Below, one piece after another: positions 8,856 to 14,776 of a DNA stretch of 14,803 nt (within the stretch, counting starts at the first letter, position 1; the number at the start of each line of letters is the position of its first letter). Position numbers and translations under genes: made by a program. Source of the stretch: Enterenecus faecium (lineage in GTDB: Bacteria; Bacillota; Clostridia; Oscillospirales; Oscillospiraceae). Below the pieces are notes generated by a model that was not told the DNA's origin, made no database searches, and was given only the letters and a program-made list of their open reading frames with translations. The stretch is taken from positions 1 through 14,803 of the forward strand of contig DVFO01000086.1 in the NCBI GenBank assembly GCA_018713215.1, given 5' to 3'.

Positions 8856-8884
8856 AGGTTATCATCCAACTGGTGTTCTCTCAA
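8856..8884 (-). promoter_or_regulatory. Weak promoter candidate for the protease gene
   Basis: The gap 8676-8979 holds no gene. On the minus strand, TTGAGA (8884-8879) is a good -35 match. The -10 partners are poor: TAACCT (8861-8856) at 17-bp spacing, or GATAAC (8863-8858) at 15. A further weak pair, TTGTCT with GAGAAT, lies just upstream. A promoter is expected here because a terminator-like hairpin separates the gene from the lipoprotein gene, but none matches the consensus well. Confidence 0.3.
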
Positions 8885-8893
8885 TTCTCTCTA

Positions 8894-8944
8894 TTTATAA
8901 AGGGAAAGACAAAGGGACAGTCCGCCGTGGATATCTGCCCCTTT
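8894..8944 (-). terminator. Terminator-like hairpin after the lipoprotein gene
   Basis: In the minus-strand transcript AAAGGGGCAG (8944-8935) pairs with CTGUCCCUUU (8920-8911), ten pairs with one G-U, around a 14-nt loop. A pyrimidine-rich tail follows (GTCTTTCCCTTTAT). It sits about 36 bases past the lipoprotein stop codon. The loop is long and the T-run interrupted, so termination may be partial and some read-through into the protease gene is possible. Confidence 0.45.
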
Positions 8945-8979
8945 GCACACTGTGTTGTATTGTACCCGGCCGACCTGTA

Positions 8980-9552
8980 TCACTCGGTCACGCCGGTCCC
9001 GGTGCCGCTGGCCCCGTCCAACACCCATTGACAGTCGCTCAGAGACTTGTCCACCTCAGCCCACAAAAGCCAGGTGGCCATGTCCGAGGTTCCCATACCC
9101 GAAGACTGGGCATCCACATGCACGGACACCATGTTGCTGACTTGGGTGGCGCTGTCCAGGCTGAGTTGGGTGGAGCCGCTGTTGACGGTGTACTTCACCA
9201 GCACCAGGGCCTTGCTGTCAAAAAAGTGCTTGTCGTATGCGGCCAGCTTGTCGCTGCCGTACAGACCGAAGCGGTTGAGCTGGTCCACACTGGACACGCA
9301 GGTCACGGAGTTGCCCGCGCCCTGCTGATAGGCGATGCGCAGCTTGCCGCTGTTTTCCAGAGTGACGGACTGGCTGCCCACGGCTCCGGTGCCGCCGCCG
9401 GCGAAGCCGCTCTGGCTGGGCTTTTCGGAAATGGCTGCGGACGGACTGGTCAATGGCATACTGCTCTCCTCCTGGGGGGATGAAGTGCATCCCACGGTTA
9501 TGGTACACATGGCCGCTGCCAACAGCAGCGCAGCCAACTTATTGCTCTTCAC
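8980..9552 (-). CDS. Surface lipoprotein with PrcB-like C-terminal domain
   Basis: A 190-residue protein. The GTG start at 9552 is chosen because AAGGAGG lies ten bases upstream and a lipoprotein signal follows at once: KSNK, a hydrophobic stretch, then TVGC with Cys22 as the likely lipidated residue. A Ser/Gly/Pro-rich linker runs to about residue 68. The rest is a compact domain with conserved-looking blocks: YDKHFFDSKALVLVKYT, a SGSTQLSLDS segment, and a GTSDMATWLLWAEVDKSL strand. I associate this pattern (FF..KALVLV...SGS, then GT.DMA.W..L.EVDK) with PrcB-type C-terminal domains. PrcB is a lipoprotein partner of the dentilisin protease in Treponema, so the neighbouring subtilase makes a chaperone or partner role attractive but unproven. 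It could also be an unrelated small lipoprotein. The family call is from memory of the motif. Confidence 0.75.
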   Translation of the reverse strand: MKSNKLAALLLAAAMCTITVGCTSSPQEESSMPLTSPSAAISEKPSQSGFAGGGTGAVGSQSVTLENSGKLRIAYQQGAGNSVTCVSSVDQLNRFGLYGSDKLAAYDKHFFDSKALVLVKYTVNSGSTQLSLDSATQVSNMVSVHVDAQSSGMGTSDMATWLLWAEVDKSLSDCQWVLDGASGTGTGVTE

Positions 9553-9628
9553 GAGATCGGTTCCTCCTTGTGCCCCACTCAGGCAGGGGCAAATTCGCTT
9601 CGCTAACTCACTAAACAACACCCGGCGC

Positions 9629-9658
9629 AAAAAACGCCCCCACCCAGATGAGGGGACG
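9629..9658 (-). terminator. Terminator-like hairpin in the lipoprotein leader (attenuator candidate)
   Basis: Between the promoter (9708-9736) and the GTG start (9552), the minus-strand RNA folds CGUCCCC (9658-9652) onto GGGGGCG (9641-9635), seven pairs with one G-U. Six Ts follow directly (9634-9629). This is a textbook intrinsic terminator inside a 5' leader of about 150 bases. A competing pairing exists: UGAGG just upstream can pair with CCUCA in the 5' arm. The regulating signal is unknown. Confidence 0.55.
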
Positions 9659-9707
9659 CATCCTCAATCAACCAGGTATGTTCTGGAATTCTGGCTTATC
9701 CTCCTGC

Positions 9708-9736
9708 ATTATAGGGCATGTTCCTTGATTTGTCAA
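9708..9736 (-). promoter_or_regulatory. Consensus sigma-A promoter of the lipoprotein gene
   Basis: On the minus strand TTGACA (9736-9731) and TATAAT (9713-9708) are both perfect, separated by exactly 17 bp. Transcription should start near 9701 and give a leader of about 150 bases before the GTG at 9552. Such a strong promoter ahead of a terminator-like hairpin suggests control by premature termination. Confidence 0.85.
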
Positions 9737-9814
9737 TCCAACACACAAATCTACCTTTTTCTCCTTCTTCTCTGTGGTATTCCTGTGATTTTTTCGTAAA
9801 ATTAAAGAAAAATG

Positions 9815-9828
9815 TTGCAAAAATGTAA
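9815..9828. promoter_or_regulatory. BceR-like box in the divergent region
   Basis: TTGCA-AAAA-TGTAA differs by one base from the BceR-type operator TNACA-N4-TGTAA. It lies between the minus-strand lipoprotein promoter and the plus-strand promoter of the regulator genes, 39 bp upstream of the latter's -35. The region is very AT-rich, so a chance match is possible. If real it would mean autoregulation, and possibly control of the lipoprotein. Confidence 0.4.
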
Positions 9829-9867
9829 AGAATATAGGTTGATTCCTTTTTTATCCATTAAAAATTG

Positions 9868-9895
9868 TTGAAATTTTTCAGTTTTCTGCCATAAA
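9868..9895 (+). promoter_or_regulatory. Promoter candidate for the two-component genes
   Basis: TTGAAA (9868-9873, five of six) and CATAAA (9890-9895, four of six) are spaced by 16 bp downstream of a long A/T-rich stretch that could act as an UP element. Transcription would start near 9902, leaving a leader of about 97 bases before the regulator start at 9999. Apart from the hairpin next to the ribosome site, nothing else is recognised in that leader. Confidence 0.45.
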
Positions 9896-9968
9896 GTGGG
9901 ATGGAATCCCTGTACCGGGAACTTCGTTGACAGGGCGGGGGAAAGCACCTAAAATGGAGGGGATACCA

Positions 9969-9990
9969 CCCCCGGAGAGGGGGAAAGGAG
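9969..9990 (+). promoter_or_regulatory. Hairpin abutting the regulator's ribosome binding site
   Basis: CCCCC (9969-9973) can pair with GGGGG (9979-9983) around a 5-nt loop. The ribosome site AAAGGAG (9984-9990) follows directly, eight bases before the ATG at 9999. The site itself remains single-stranded but is close to the stem, so translation could be tuned. This ribosome site fixes the start at 9999 over the upstream ATG at 9927. Confidence 0.4.
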
Positions 9991-9998
9991 CGAAGCGC

Positions 9999-10669
9999 AT
10001 GTATCGAATTCTAATTGTGGAGGATGATCGGGGCATTGCCGGGGCGGTGCAGACCCAGTTGGAGGCCTGGGGACTGGAGGCCAAATGCGTCTCCGACTTC
10101 CGCAACGTGCTGGGGGAGTTTGCTCAGTACCAGCCCCACCTGGTGCTCATGGACATTGGACTGCCCTTTTTCAACGGCTTCCACTGGTGCAGCCAGATCC
10201 GCACCGTCTCCCAGGTGCCCATTGTCTTTCTCTCCTCCGCCTCGGACAACATGAATCTGGTGATGGCCATGAACATGGGGGCGGACGACTTCATCGCCAA
10301 GCCCTTTGACCAGGGGGTGCTCATTGCCAAGGTGCAGGCCATGCTCCGCCGGGCCTATGACTATGCCGGAGCCGTGCCGGTGCTGGAGCACCGGGGAGCC
10401 ATGCTCAACACGGGAGATGGCACCCTCACCTATCAGGGGGAGAACATCGACCTGCGAAAAATGAGTACCGCATCCTTCTGGCCCTGATGCGCAACAAGGG
10501 CAGCGTGGTCAGCCGGGAGCGGCTGATGGAGCTTCTCTGGGAAGGGGACAGCTTTGTGGACGAAAACACCCTGACGGTGAACGTCAACCGCCTGCGCAAG
10601 AAGTTGGACGGGGCGGGGCTGAAGGCCTTCATCACCACCAAGTTCGGGGTGGGCTATCTCATCTCTTAA
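9999..10669 (+). CDS. OmpR-family response regulator, BceR type, frameshifted as read
   Basis: The intended product is about 223 residues. The receiver domain (1 to about 118) has the acidic pair Asp9/Asp10, phospho-acceptor Asp52 (LVLMDIGLP), a Ser at 79/80 and Lys101 (AKPF). The winged-helix domain carries VVSRERLMELLW, ENTLTVNVNRLRKKL and a final FGVGYLIS wing, typical of BceR-like regulators. As read, the gene is split: after IDLRK the frame runs into TGA at 10485-10487, giving a 162-residue product without the recognition helix. The remainder is open in another frame from an ATG at 10487 overlapping that stop. Adding one A to the run at 10457-10461 restores IDLRKNEYRILLALMRNKG, the expected sequence. 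A read or assembly error is most likely; a real lesion is possible. The kinase follows 13 bases downstream. Confidence 0.88.
10455..10463 (+). other. Frameshift site in an A5 run
   Basis: The bases CG-AAAAA-TG sit where the family sequence LRKNEYRIL should be encoded. One A is missing relative to an open frame. The junction is not a classic slippery heptamer: only the AAA codon re-pairs perfectly after a -1 slip. The run is also too short for efficient polymerase slippage, so programmed frameshifting is unlikely. Confidence 0.85.
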
Positions 10670-10682
10670 TAAGGAGGACGTC

Positions 10683-11675
10683 ATGAGGTTTCTGAAAACC
10701 TATCTGAGGGACCGCCTCCCGGCGGTGGGGATTTTCCTCCTCTTCTCCCTCATCTTTCTCACCGTGTTTGCCCTGTACCGGCTGCCCATTGCCGCGGTGC
10801 TCTACCCGGTGGGGCTGTGCGGGGTGCTGGGGTGCGTGTTTTTGGGGCTGGACGTCCGGCGAGCCCAGGAGCGGCACCGCCGCCTGGAGCAGCTCTCCCA
10901 GCTGTCCGGAGCGGTGATGGGGGAGTTCCCCCTGCCCATCAACCAGGACCACCGGGACTACCAGCACATCATCCAGCTGCTGCGGGCCGAGCAGGCCCAG
11001 CGGGAAGGGGAGATGCAGCGCCGCTATGAGGACATGGTGGACTACTACACCGTGTGGGCCCACCAGATCAAGACCCCCATTGCCTCTATGCGCCTGACCC
11101 TCCAGAGCCAGGACTCCCCCACCGCCCGGCAGCAGTTGGAGGAACTGCTGCGCATTGAGCAGTATGTGGAGATGGTGCTGGCCTTCCTCCGCCTGGACTC
11201 GGAGTCCACCGACTACCTGTTCCGGGAGTACGAGCTGGACGGCATCCTCCGGGGAGCGGTGCGCAAGTTCTCCACCCAGTTCATCCGCCGCCACATTGCG
11301 CTGCACTATGAGCCCACGGGGCTGCGGGTGCTCACGGATGAGAAGTGGCTGAGTTTTGTGGTGGAGCAGGTGCTGTCCAACGCCCTAAAATACACCCCAG
11401 ACGGGGGCGAGGTGTGGCTGGAGCTGGAGAAGCCCGCCACCCTGTGCATCCGGGACAACGGCATGGGCATCGCCGCCGAGGACCTGCCCCGCGTCTTCCA
11501 AAAGGGGTACACCGGATACAATGGCCGGACGGACAAGAAGGCCAGCGGCCTGGGGCTGTACCTGTGCCGCCGCATTTGCACCAATCTGGGCCACACCATC
11601 TCCGCCCAGTCTGTGGCGGGGGAGGGCACCTCCATCCGCATCAATCTGGAGCGGGAACAGCGGTGGCTGGAGTGA
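10683..11675 (+). CDS. Intramembrane-sensing histidine kinase, BceS type
   Basis: A 330-residue kinase, the usual BceS length. Two membrane helices (about 12-31 and 35-56) are joined by a turn of only a few residues, so there is no extracellular sensor; such kinases receive their signal from the partner BceAB transporter. The dimerisation/phospho-acceptor motif YTVWAHQIKTPIASM gives His127. The ATPase domain has an N-box with Asn233 (VLSNALKYTPDGGE), DNGMGI (258-263), an F-box VFQKGYTG (271-278) and SGLGLYL (288-294). No key residue is missing. AAGGAGG lies five bases before the ATG, and the gene starts 13 bases after the regulator, so they share an operon. It should phosphorylate the regulator's Asp52. 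Confidence 0.95.
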   Translation: MRFLKTYLRDRLPAVGIFLLFSLIFLTVFALYRLPIAAVLYPVGLCGVLGCVFLGLDVRRAQERHRRLEQLSQLSGAVMGEFPLPINQDHRDYQHIIQLLRAEQAQREGEMQRRYEDMVDYYTVWAHQIKTPIASMRLTLQSQDSPTARQQLEELLRIEQYVEMVLAFLRLDSESTDYLFREYELDGILRGAVRKFSTQFIRRHIALHYEPTGLRVLTDEKWLSFVVEQVLSNALKYTPDGGEVWLELEKPATLCIRDNGMGIAAEDLPRVFQKGYTGYNGRTDKKASGLGLYLCRRICTNLGHTISAQSVAGEGTSIRINLEREQRWLE

Positions 11676-11679
11676 CTTG

Positions 11680-11714
11680 TGACAAAAGTGTAAGAAGTGG
11701 AGGGCAAAGTGTAA
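11680..11714 (+). promoter_or_regulatory. BceR-type operator plus downstream half-site
   Basis: TGACA-AAAG-TGTAA (11680-11693) matches the BceR consensus TNACA-N4-TGTAA exactly, and dyad symmetry extends to 9-4-9 with two mismatches. A second half-site, TGTAA, lies at 11710-11714. The ten bases AAAGTGTAAG are repeated at 11685 and 11706, exactly 21 bp (two helical turns) apart. The operator begins four bases after the kinase stop codon and ends upstream of the -35, as expected for an activator of the transporter promoter. Confidence 0.8.
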
Positions 11715-11724
11715 GGAGATGCCA

Positions 11725-11753
11725 TGGAGAGGCGGGGTTCTCCCGGCTATAAT
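11725..11753 (+). promoter_or_regulatory. Promoter of the ABC transporter genes
   Basis: TGGAGA (11725-11730, four of six) and a perfect TATAAT (11748-11753) are spaced by 17 bp. Transcription should start near 11760, only about 26 bases before the ATPase start. The weak -35 with a strong -10 is typical of activator-dependent promoters and fits the operator just upstream. Confidence 0.8.
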
Positions 11754-11785
11754 AAGGGTGTAAACAGCAAAGGAGGAACCGCTCT

Positions 11786-12550
11786 ATGAGTATTTTGGAA
11801 GTACAGAGCTTACAGAAGGTCTACACCACCCGCTTTGGCGGCACCCAGGTGCAGGCGCTGAAAAATGTTACCTTCCACGTGGAGGAAGGGGAGTATGTGG
11901 CCATCATGGGAGAGTCCGGCTCCGGCAAGACCACCCTTTTGAATATCCTGGCGGCGCTGGATAAGCCCACCGGGGGCCTGGTGAAGCTGGACGGCCAGGA
12001 GCTGGGTAAAATCCGGGAGTCTGAGGTGGCGGCGTTCCGCCGGGACCACCTGGGCTTTGTGTTCCAGGACTTCAACCTGCTGGACACCTTCTCCCTGGAG
12101 GACAACATCTATCTGCCCCTGGTGCTCTCGGGCAAGCAGCCCAGCGAGATGAAGCAGCGTCTGGTGCCTCTGGCGGCCCAGCTGGGTATTGCTCACCTGC
12201 TGAAAAAGTACCCCTATGAGGTGTCCGGCGGCCAGAAGCAGCGGGCAGCCGTGGCCCGGGCCCTCATCACCAACCCCCGCCTCATCCTGGCCGACGAGCC
12301 CACCGGTGCTCTGGACTCCAAGGCCACCGACGAGCTGCTGCGGCTGTTTGGTGACATCAACGCCCAGGGACAGACCATCCTCATGGTCACCCACTCGGTG
12401 AAGGCGGCCAGCCACGCCGGACGGGTGCTCTTCATCAAGGACGGCGAGCTGTTCCACCAGATCTACCGGGGCGAGAGCACGGAAAACCAGTTCTACCAGA
12501 AGATTTCCGACGCCCTCACCCTGTTGACCACAGGTGGTGAGCGGGCATGA
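11786..12550 (+). CDS. ABC transporter ATPase, BceA type
   Basis: A 254-residue ATPase that powers the permease encoded next to it; BceA-type proteins have about this length. Walker A is GESGSGKTT (42-50, Lys48), the Q-loop is FVFQD with Gln94, the signature is VSGGQKQR (146-153), Walker B is LILADEPTG with catalytic Glu171, the D-loop is ALDS, and the switch His is His203 (VTHS). All are intact. It belongs to the MacB/LolD-like class that serves FtsX-type permeases, not classical exporters. GGAGG lies nine bases upstream of the ATG, and the stop overlaps the permease start by four bases (ATGA), implying translational coupling. Expression is probably induced through the operator at 11680-11714. 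The peptide substrate cannot be told from the ATPase. Confidence 0.96.
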   Translation: MSILEVQSLQKVYTTRFGGTQVQALKNVTFHVEEGEYVAIMGESGSGKTTLLNILAALDKPTGGLVKLDGQELGKIRESEVAAFRRDHLGFVFQDFNLLDTFSLEDNIYLPLVLSGKQPSEMKQRLVPLAAQLGIAHLLKKYPYEVSGGQKQRAAVARALITNPRLILADEPTGALDSKATDELLRLFGDINAQGQTILMVTHSVKAASHAGRVLFIKDGELFHQIYRGESTENQFYQKISDALTLLTTGGERA

Positions 12551-14598
12551 GACTGGGATTTTATCGCCGCCTGGCGTGGACGGGCATCCGTCAAAACAAG
12601 AAGATGTACCTGCCCTACATCCTGGCCTGCATCGGCGTGGTGATGGTCTGCTACATTGTTTCCTTCCTGGGCCTGTCTCCGGTGCTGAAAGAGATGCCCG
12701 GAGGAGGCAGCGCCCAGAGCTTTTTGAACACAGGCTTTGGGGTCATGTGTGTGTTCTCCACCATCTTCCTCTTCTACACCAACTCCTTTCTCATCCGCAG
12801 AAGAAAGAAGGAGTTTGGCCTGTACAACATCCTGGGTATGGGAAAACGGCACCTGGCTCTGGTGCTGCTGTGGGAGACCGTGATCATCGCGGCCATCACC
12901 CTGGTGGTGGGCCTGTTCTGCGGCGTGCTCTTCTCCAAGGTGGCCGAGTTGGCCCTCACCCGCATTCTGGACGGTGGGGTCACCTACACCATGACGGTGG
13001 AGCTGAACTCCGTGGTCAGCACCGTGGTGCTGTTTCTGGTAATTTTTGGCCTCATGTTCCTCAACACCCTGCGTCAAATCCACCTCACCAGCCCCATCGC
13101 CCTGCTGCGCAGTGAGAACGCCGGAGAGAAGCCTCCCCGTGCCAACTGGGTCTTCGCCCTGCTGGGCCTGGTGGTGCTGGCCGGGGCCTACTACTGGGCC
13201 ATCACCGTGAAAGACCCCATTACCGCCATGATTGGCTTCTTCATCGCGGTGGCTATGGTGGTGGTGGGCACCTACCTGCTGTTTGTGGCGGGCTCTGTGA
13301 CCCTGTGCCGCCTGCTGCAAAAGAATAAGCGGTACTATTACAAGACCAACCACTTCGTGTCGGTGTCCTCCATGGTCTACCGCATGAAACGCAATGGCGC
13401 GGGCTTGGCCTCCATCTGCATCCTGTGCACCATGGTGCTGGTGATGATCTCCTCCACCTCCTGCCTGTACATCGGCATTGAGGACAGCATCCGCAACCGC
13501 TACCCCCGCCACATCAATCTGGACGGCATGGTGGACACCGTGGACACCCTCACCGATGAGCGCCTGGACCAGGTGCGAGCCCTGGCGGAGGAGACGGTGG
13601 AGCGCTACGATGCCACCATGAGCAACATGGTGGACTACCGGGTGGCGGGCTTTGTGGGCATCCAGCGGGAGGACCACTTTGTCCTGGAGAACACCTTCCA
13701 AAACTCCTACAACGTGGAGGACATGGCCAACACCTGGCAGGTGTTTGTGGCGCCCCTGGAGGACTACAACAAACTCATGGGCAAGCACGAGGAGCTGGTG
13801 AAGGGGGAGACCCTGGTGTACACCACCAAGGAGATGAGTTATTCCCACGATACTCTGACCCTGGGGGACGGCCTCACCCTGTCGGTGGCCAAACAGGTGG
13901 ACTCCTTTGCCGACAACGGGGTGGACTCCATGCAGATTGTCCCCTCCATCTACCTCTTCGTCCCCGATTTCTCCAGCGTCATGGACCGCCTGGGGGAGAT
14001 GTCCGAGGGAAGCCAGCAGTTCATCAGCCCCCACTGGTTCTACGGCTTTGACCTCAACTGTGACGACGAGACCCAGAAGAGCATTGCCCAGGACCTGCAA
14101 CAAGAATTGCGGGACATGGAAATTTCCGCAGGAGACGAGGAGTTTTTCCACGTCTTGCTGGAGGCGGCAGCCCAGGAGCGGGCGGATACCTACGGCCTGT
14201 ATGGCGGTCTCTTCTTCCTGGGAATCCTGCTGGGCGTGGTGTTCATCCTGGCGGCGGTGCTCATCATCTACTACAAGCAGATCTGTGAGGGATATGAGGA
14301 CCAGGCCCGGTTTGACATCATGCAAAAGGTGGGCATGACCAAGGTGGAGATCCGCAAGAGCATCAACTCTCAGGTGCTCACCGTGTTCTTCCTGCCGCTT
14401 CTCATGGCCGGGGCCCACTTGGCCTTTGCCTTCCCCCTCATCCGCAAGCTGCTGCTGCTGTTGGGTCTGACCAACGTGTGGCTGTTTGCCGGGGTGACGG
14501 TGGTGTGCTTTGTGGCCTTTGCCCTCTTCTATGTGCTGATTTATCGTCTGACCTCTCGTTCCTACTTCCGCATTGTCAGTGGCATGAGAGAGGAATAA
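12547..14598 (+). CDS. ABC transporter permease with FtsX domains, BceB type
   Basis: A 683-residue membrane protein with about ten helices: roughly 21-41, 62-82, 108-130, 155-175, 201-220, 228-250 and 285-307, then 552-575, 606-628 and 645-665. A hydrophilic extracellular domain of about 240 residues (310-550) lies between helices 7 and 8, the hallmark of BceB permeases, where it governs recognition of the peptide antibiotic or its lipid-II-cycle complex. Two FtsX-like regions flank it, with cytoplasmic motifs RRRKKEFGLYNILGMGKR (84-101) and FDIMQKVGMTKVEIRKS (589-605) as likely coupling helices. The start overlaps the ATPase stop, with only a weak GGTGG ribosome site, so translation is probably coupled. 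With the kinase it should form the sensing and resistance complex. The drug is unknown; bacitracin-like or lantibiotic peptides are the usual candidates. Confidence 0.95.
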   Translation: MRLGFYRRLAWTGIRQNKKMYLPYILACIGVVMVCYIVSFLGLSPVLKEMPGGGSAQSFLNTGFGVMCVFSTIFLFYTNSFLIRRRKKEFGLYNILGMGKRHLALVLLWETVIIAAITLVVGLFCGVLFSKVAELALTRILDGGVTYTMTVELNSVVSTVVLFLVIFGLMFLNTLRQIHLTSPIALLRSENAGEKPPRANWVFALLGLVVLAGAYYWAITVKDPITAMIGFFIAVAMVVVGTYLLFVAGSVTLCRLLQKNKRYYYKTNHFVSVSSMVYRMKRNGAGLASICILCTMVLVMISSTSCLYIGIEDSIRNRYPRHINLDGMVDTVDTLTDERLDQVRALAEETVERYDATMSNMVDYRVAGFVGIQREDHFVLENTFQNSYNVEDMANTWQVFVAPLEDYNKLMGKHEELVKGETLVYTTKEMSYSHDTLTLGDGLTLSVAKQVDSFADNGVDSMQIVPSIYLFVPDFSSVMDRLGEMSEGSQQFISPHWFYGFDLNCDDETQKSIAQDLQQELRDMEISAGDEEFFHVLLEAAAQERADTYGLYGGLFFLGILLGVVFILAAVLIIYYKQICEGYEDQARFDIMQKVGMTKVEIRKSINSQVLTVFFLPLLMAGAHLAFAFPLIRKLLLLLGLTNVWLFAGVTVVCFVAFALFYVLIYRLTSRSYFRIVSGMREE

Positions 14599-14601
14599 CA
14601 G

Positions 14602-14634
14602 AAAAAAAGGGCCGGATGCGTCAGCATCCGGCCC
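14602..14634 (-). terminator. GC-rich hairpin with T7 on the minus strand
   Basis: GGGCCGGATGC (14609-14619) pairs perfectly with GCATCCGGCCC (14624-14634), an 11-bp stem and 4-nt loop. On the minus strand it is followed by seven Ts. On the plus strand no T-run follows, so it is a better terminator for a gene entering from the right than for the permease operon, though its strength could also slow plus-strand transcription. Confidence 0.65.
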
Positions 14635-14659
14635 CAGCTGCATCCAAAGTTTGATAAAC

Positions 14660-14689
14660 AAAAGGGCCGAGTGCGTATGCACTCGGCCC
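14660..14689 (-). terminator. Second GC-rich hairpin, sibling of the first
   Basis: GGGCCGAGTGC (14664-14674) pairs perfectly with GCACTCGGCCC (14679-14689). The length, loop size and flanking A-run match the hairpin at 14609, and the stem base changes are compensated on both arms. On the minus strand the tail is TTTTGTTTATC. It is probably part of a tandem terminator. Confidence 0.55.
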
Positions 14690-14701
14690 TCCAGACTGTC
14701 C

Positions 14702-14737
14702 AAAAACCCCTGTTTTCATGAAGCGAAAACAGGGGTT
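14702..14737 (-). terminator. Third hairpin, 13-bp stem
   Basis: AACCCCTGTTTTC (14705-14717) pairs perfectly with GAAAACAGGGGTT (14725-14737) around a 7-nt loop. The minus-strand tail has five Ts. The plus-strand tail is a mixed sequence ending in TATTTT, weaker but possibly functional for the permease operon. Confidence 0.5.
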
Positions 14738-14776
14738 CTAGTCGTATTTTGGGGAACAATAGCAAATATGATGCGC

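Noticed and set aside
9553..9630. A lipoprotein start at the TTG at 9630
   Set aside because: It would bury the signal peptide behind 26 residues, and the AAGGAGG site lies within that extension, pointing to the GTG at 9552.
9611..9661. A 16-codon leader peptide starting at 9661
   Set aside because: It has no well-spaced ribosome site and no run of regulatory codons, so it was not annotated as a gene. It is mentioned only because it overlaps the attenuator-like hairpin.
10455..10463. Programmed ribosomal frameshifting in the response regulator
   Set aside because: There is no canonical X XXY YYZ heptamer, and the A-run is short. Family members are encoded in one frame, so a read error or mutation is more likely.
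12493..14703. A 736-codon open frame on the minus strand opposite the permease
   Set aside because: It has the same codon-aligned shadow effect, a His/Gln/Gly-rich meaningless translation and no signals. The plus-strand permease has clear membrane topology and operon context.
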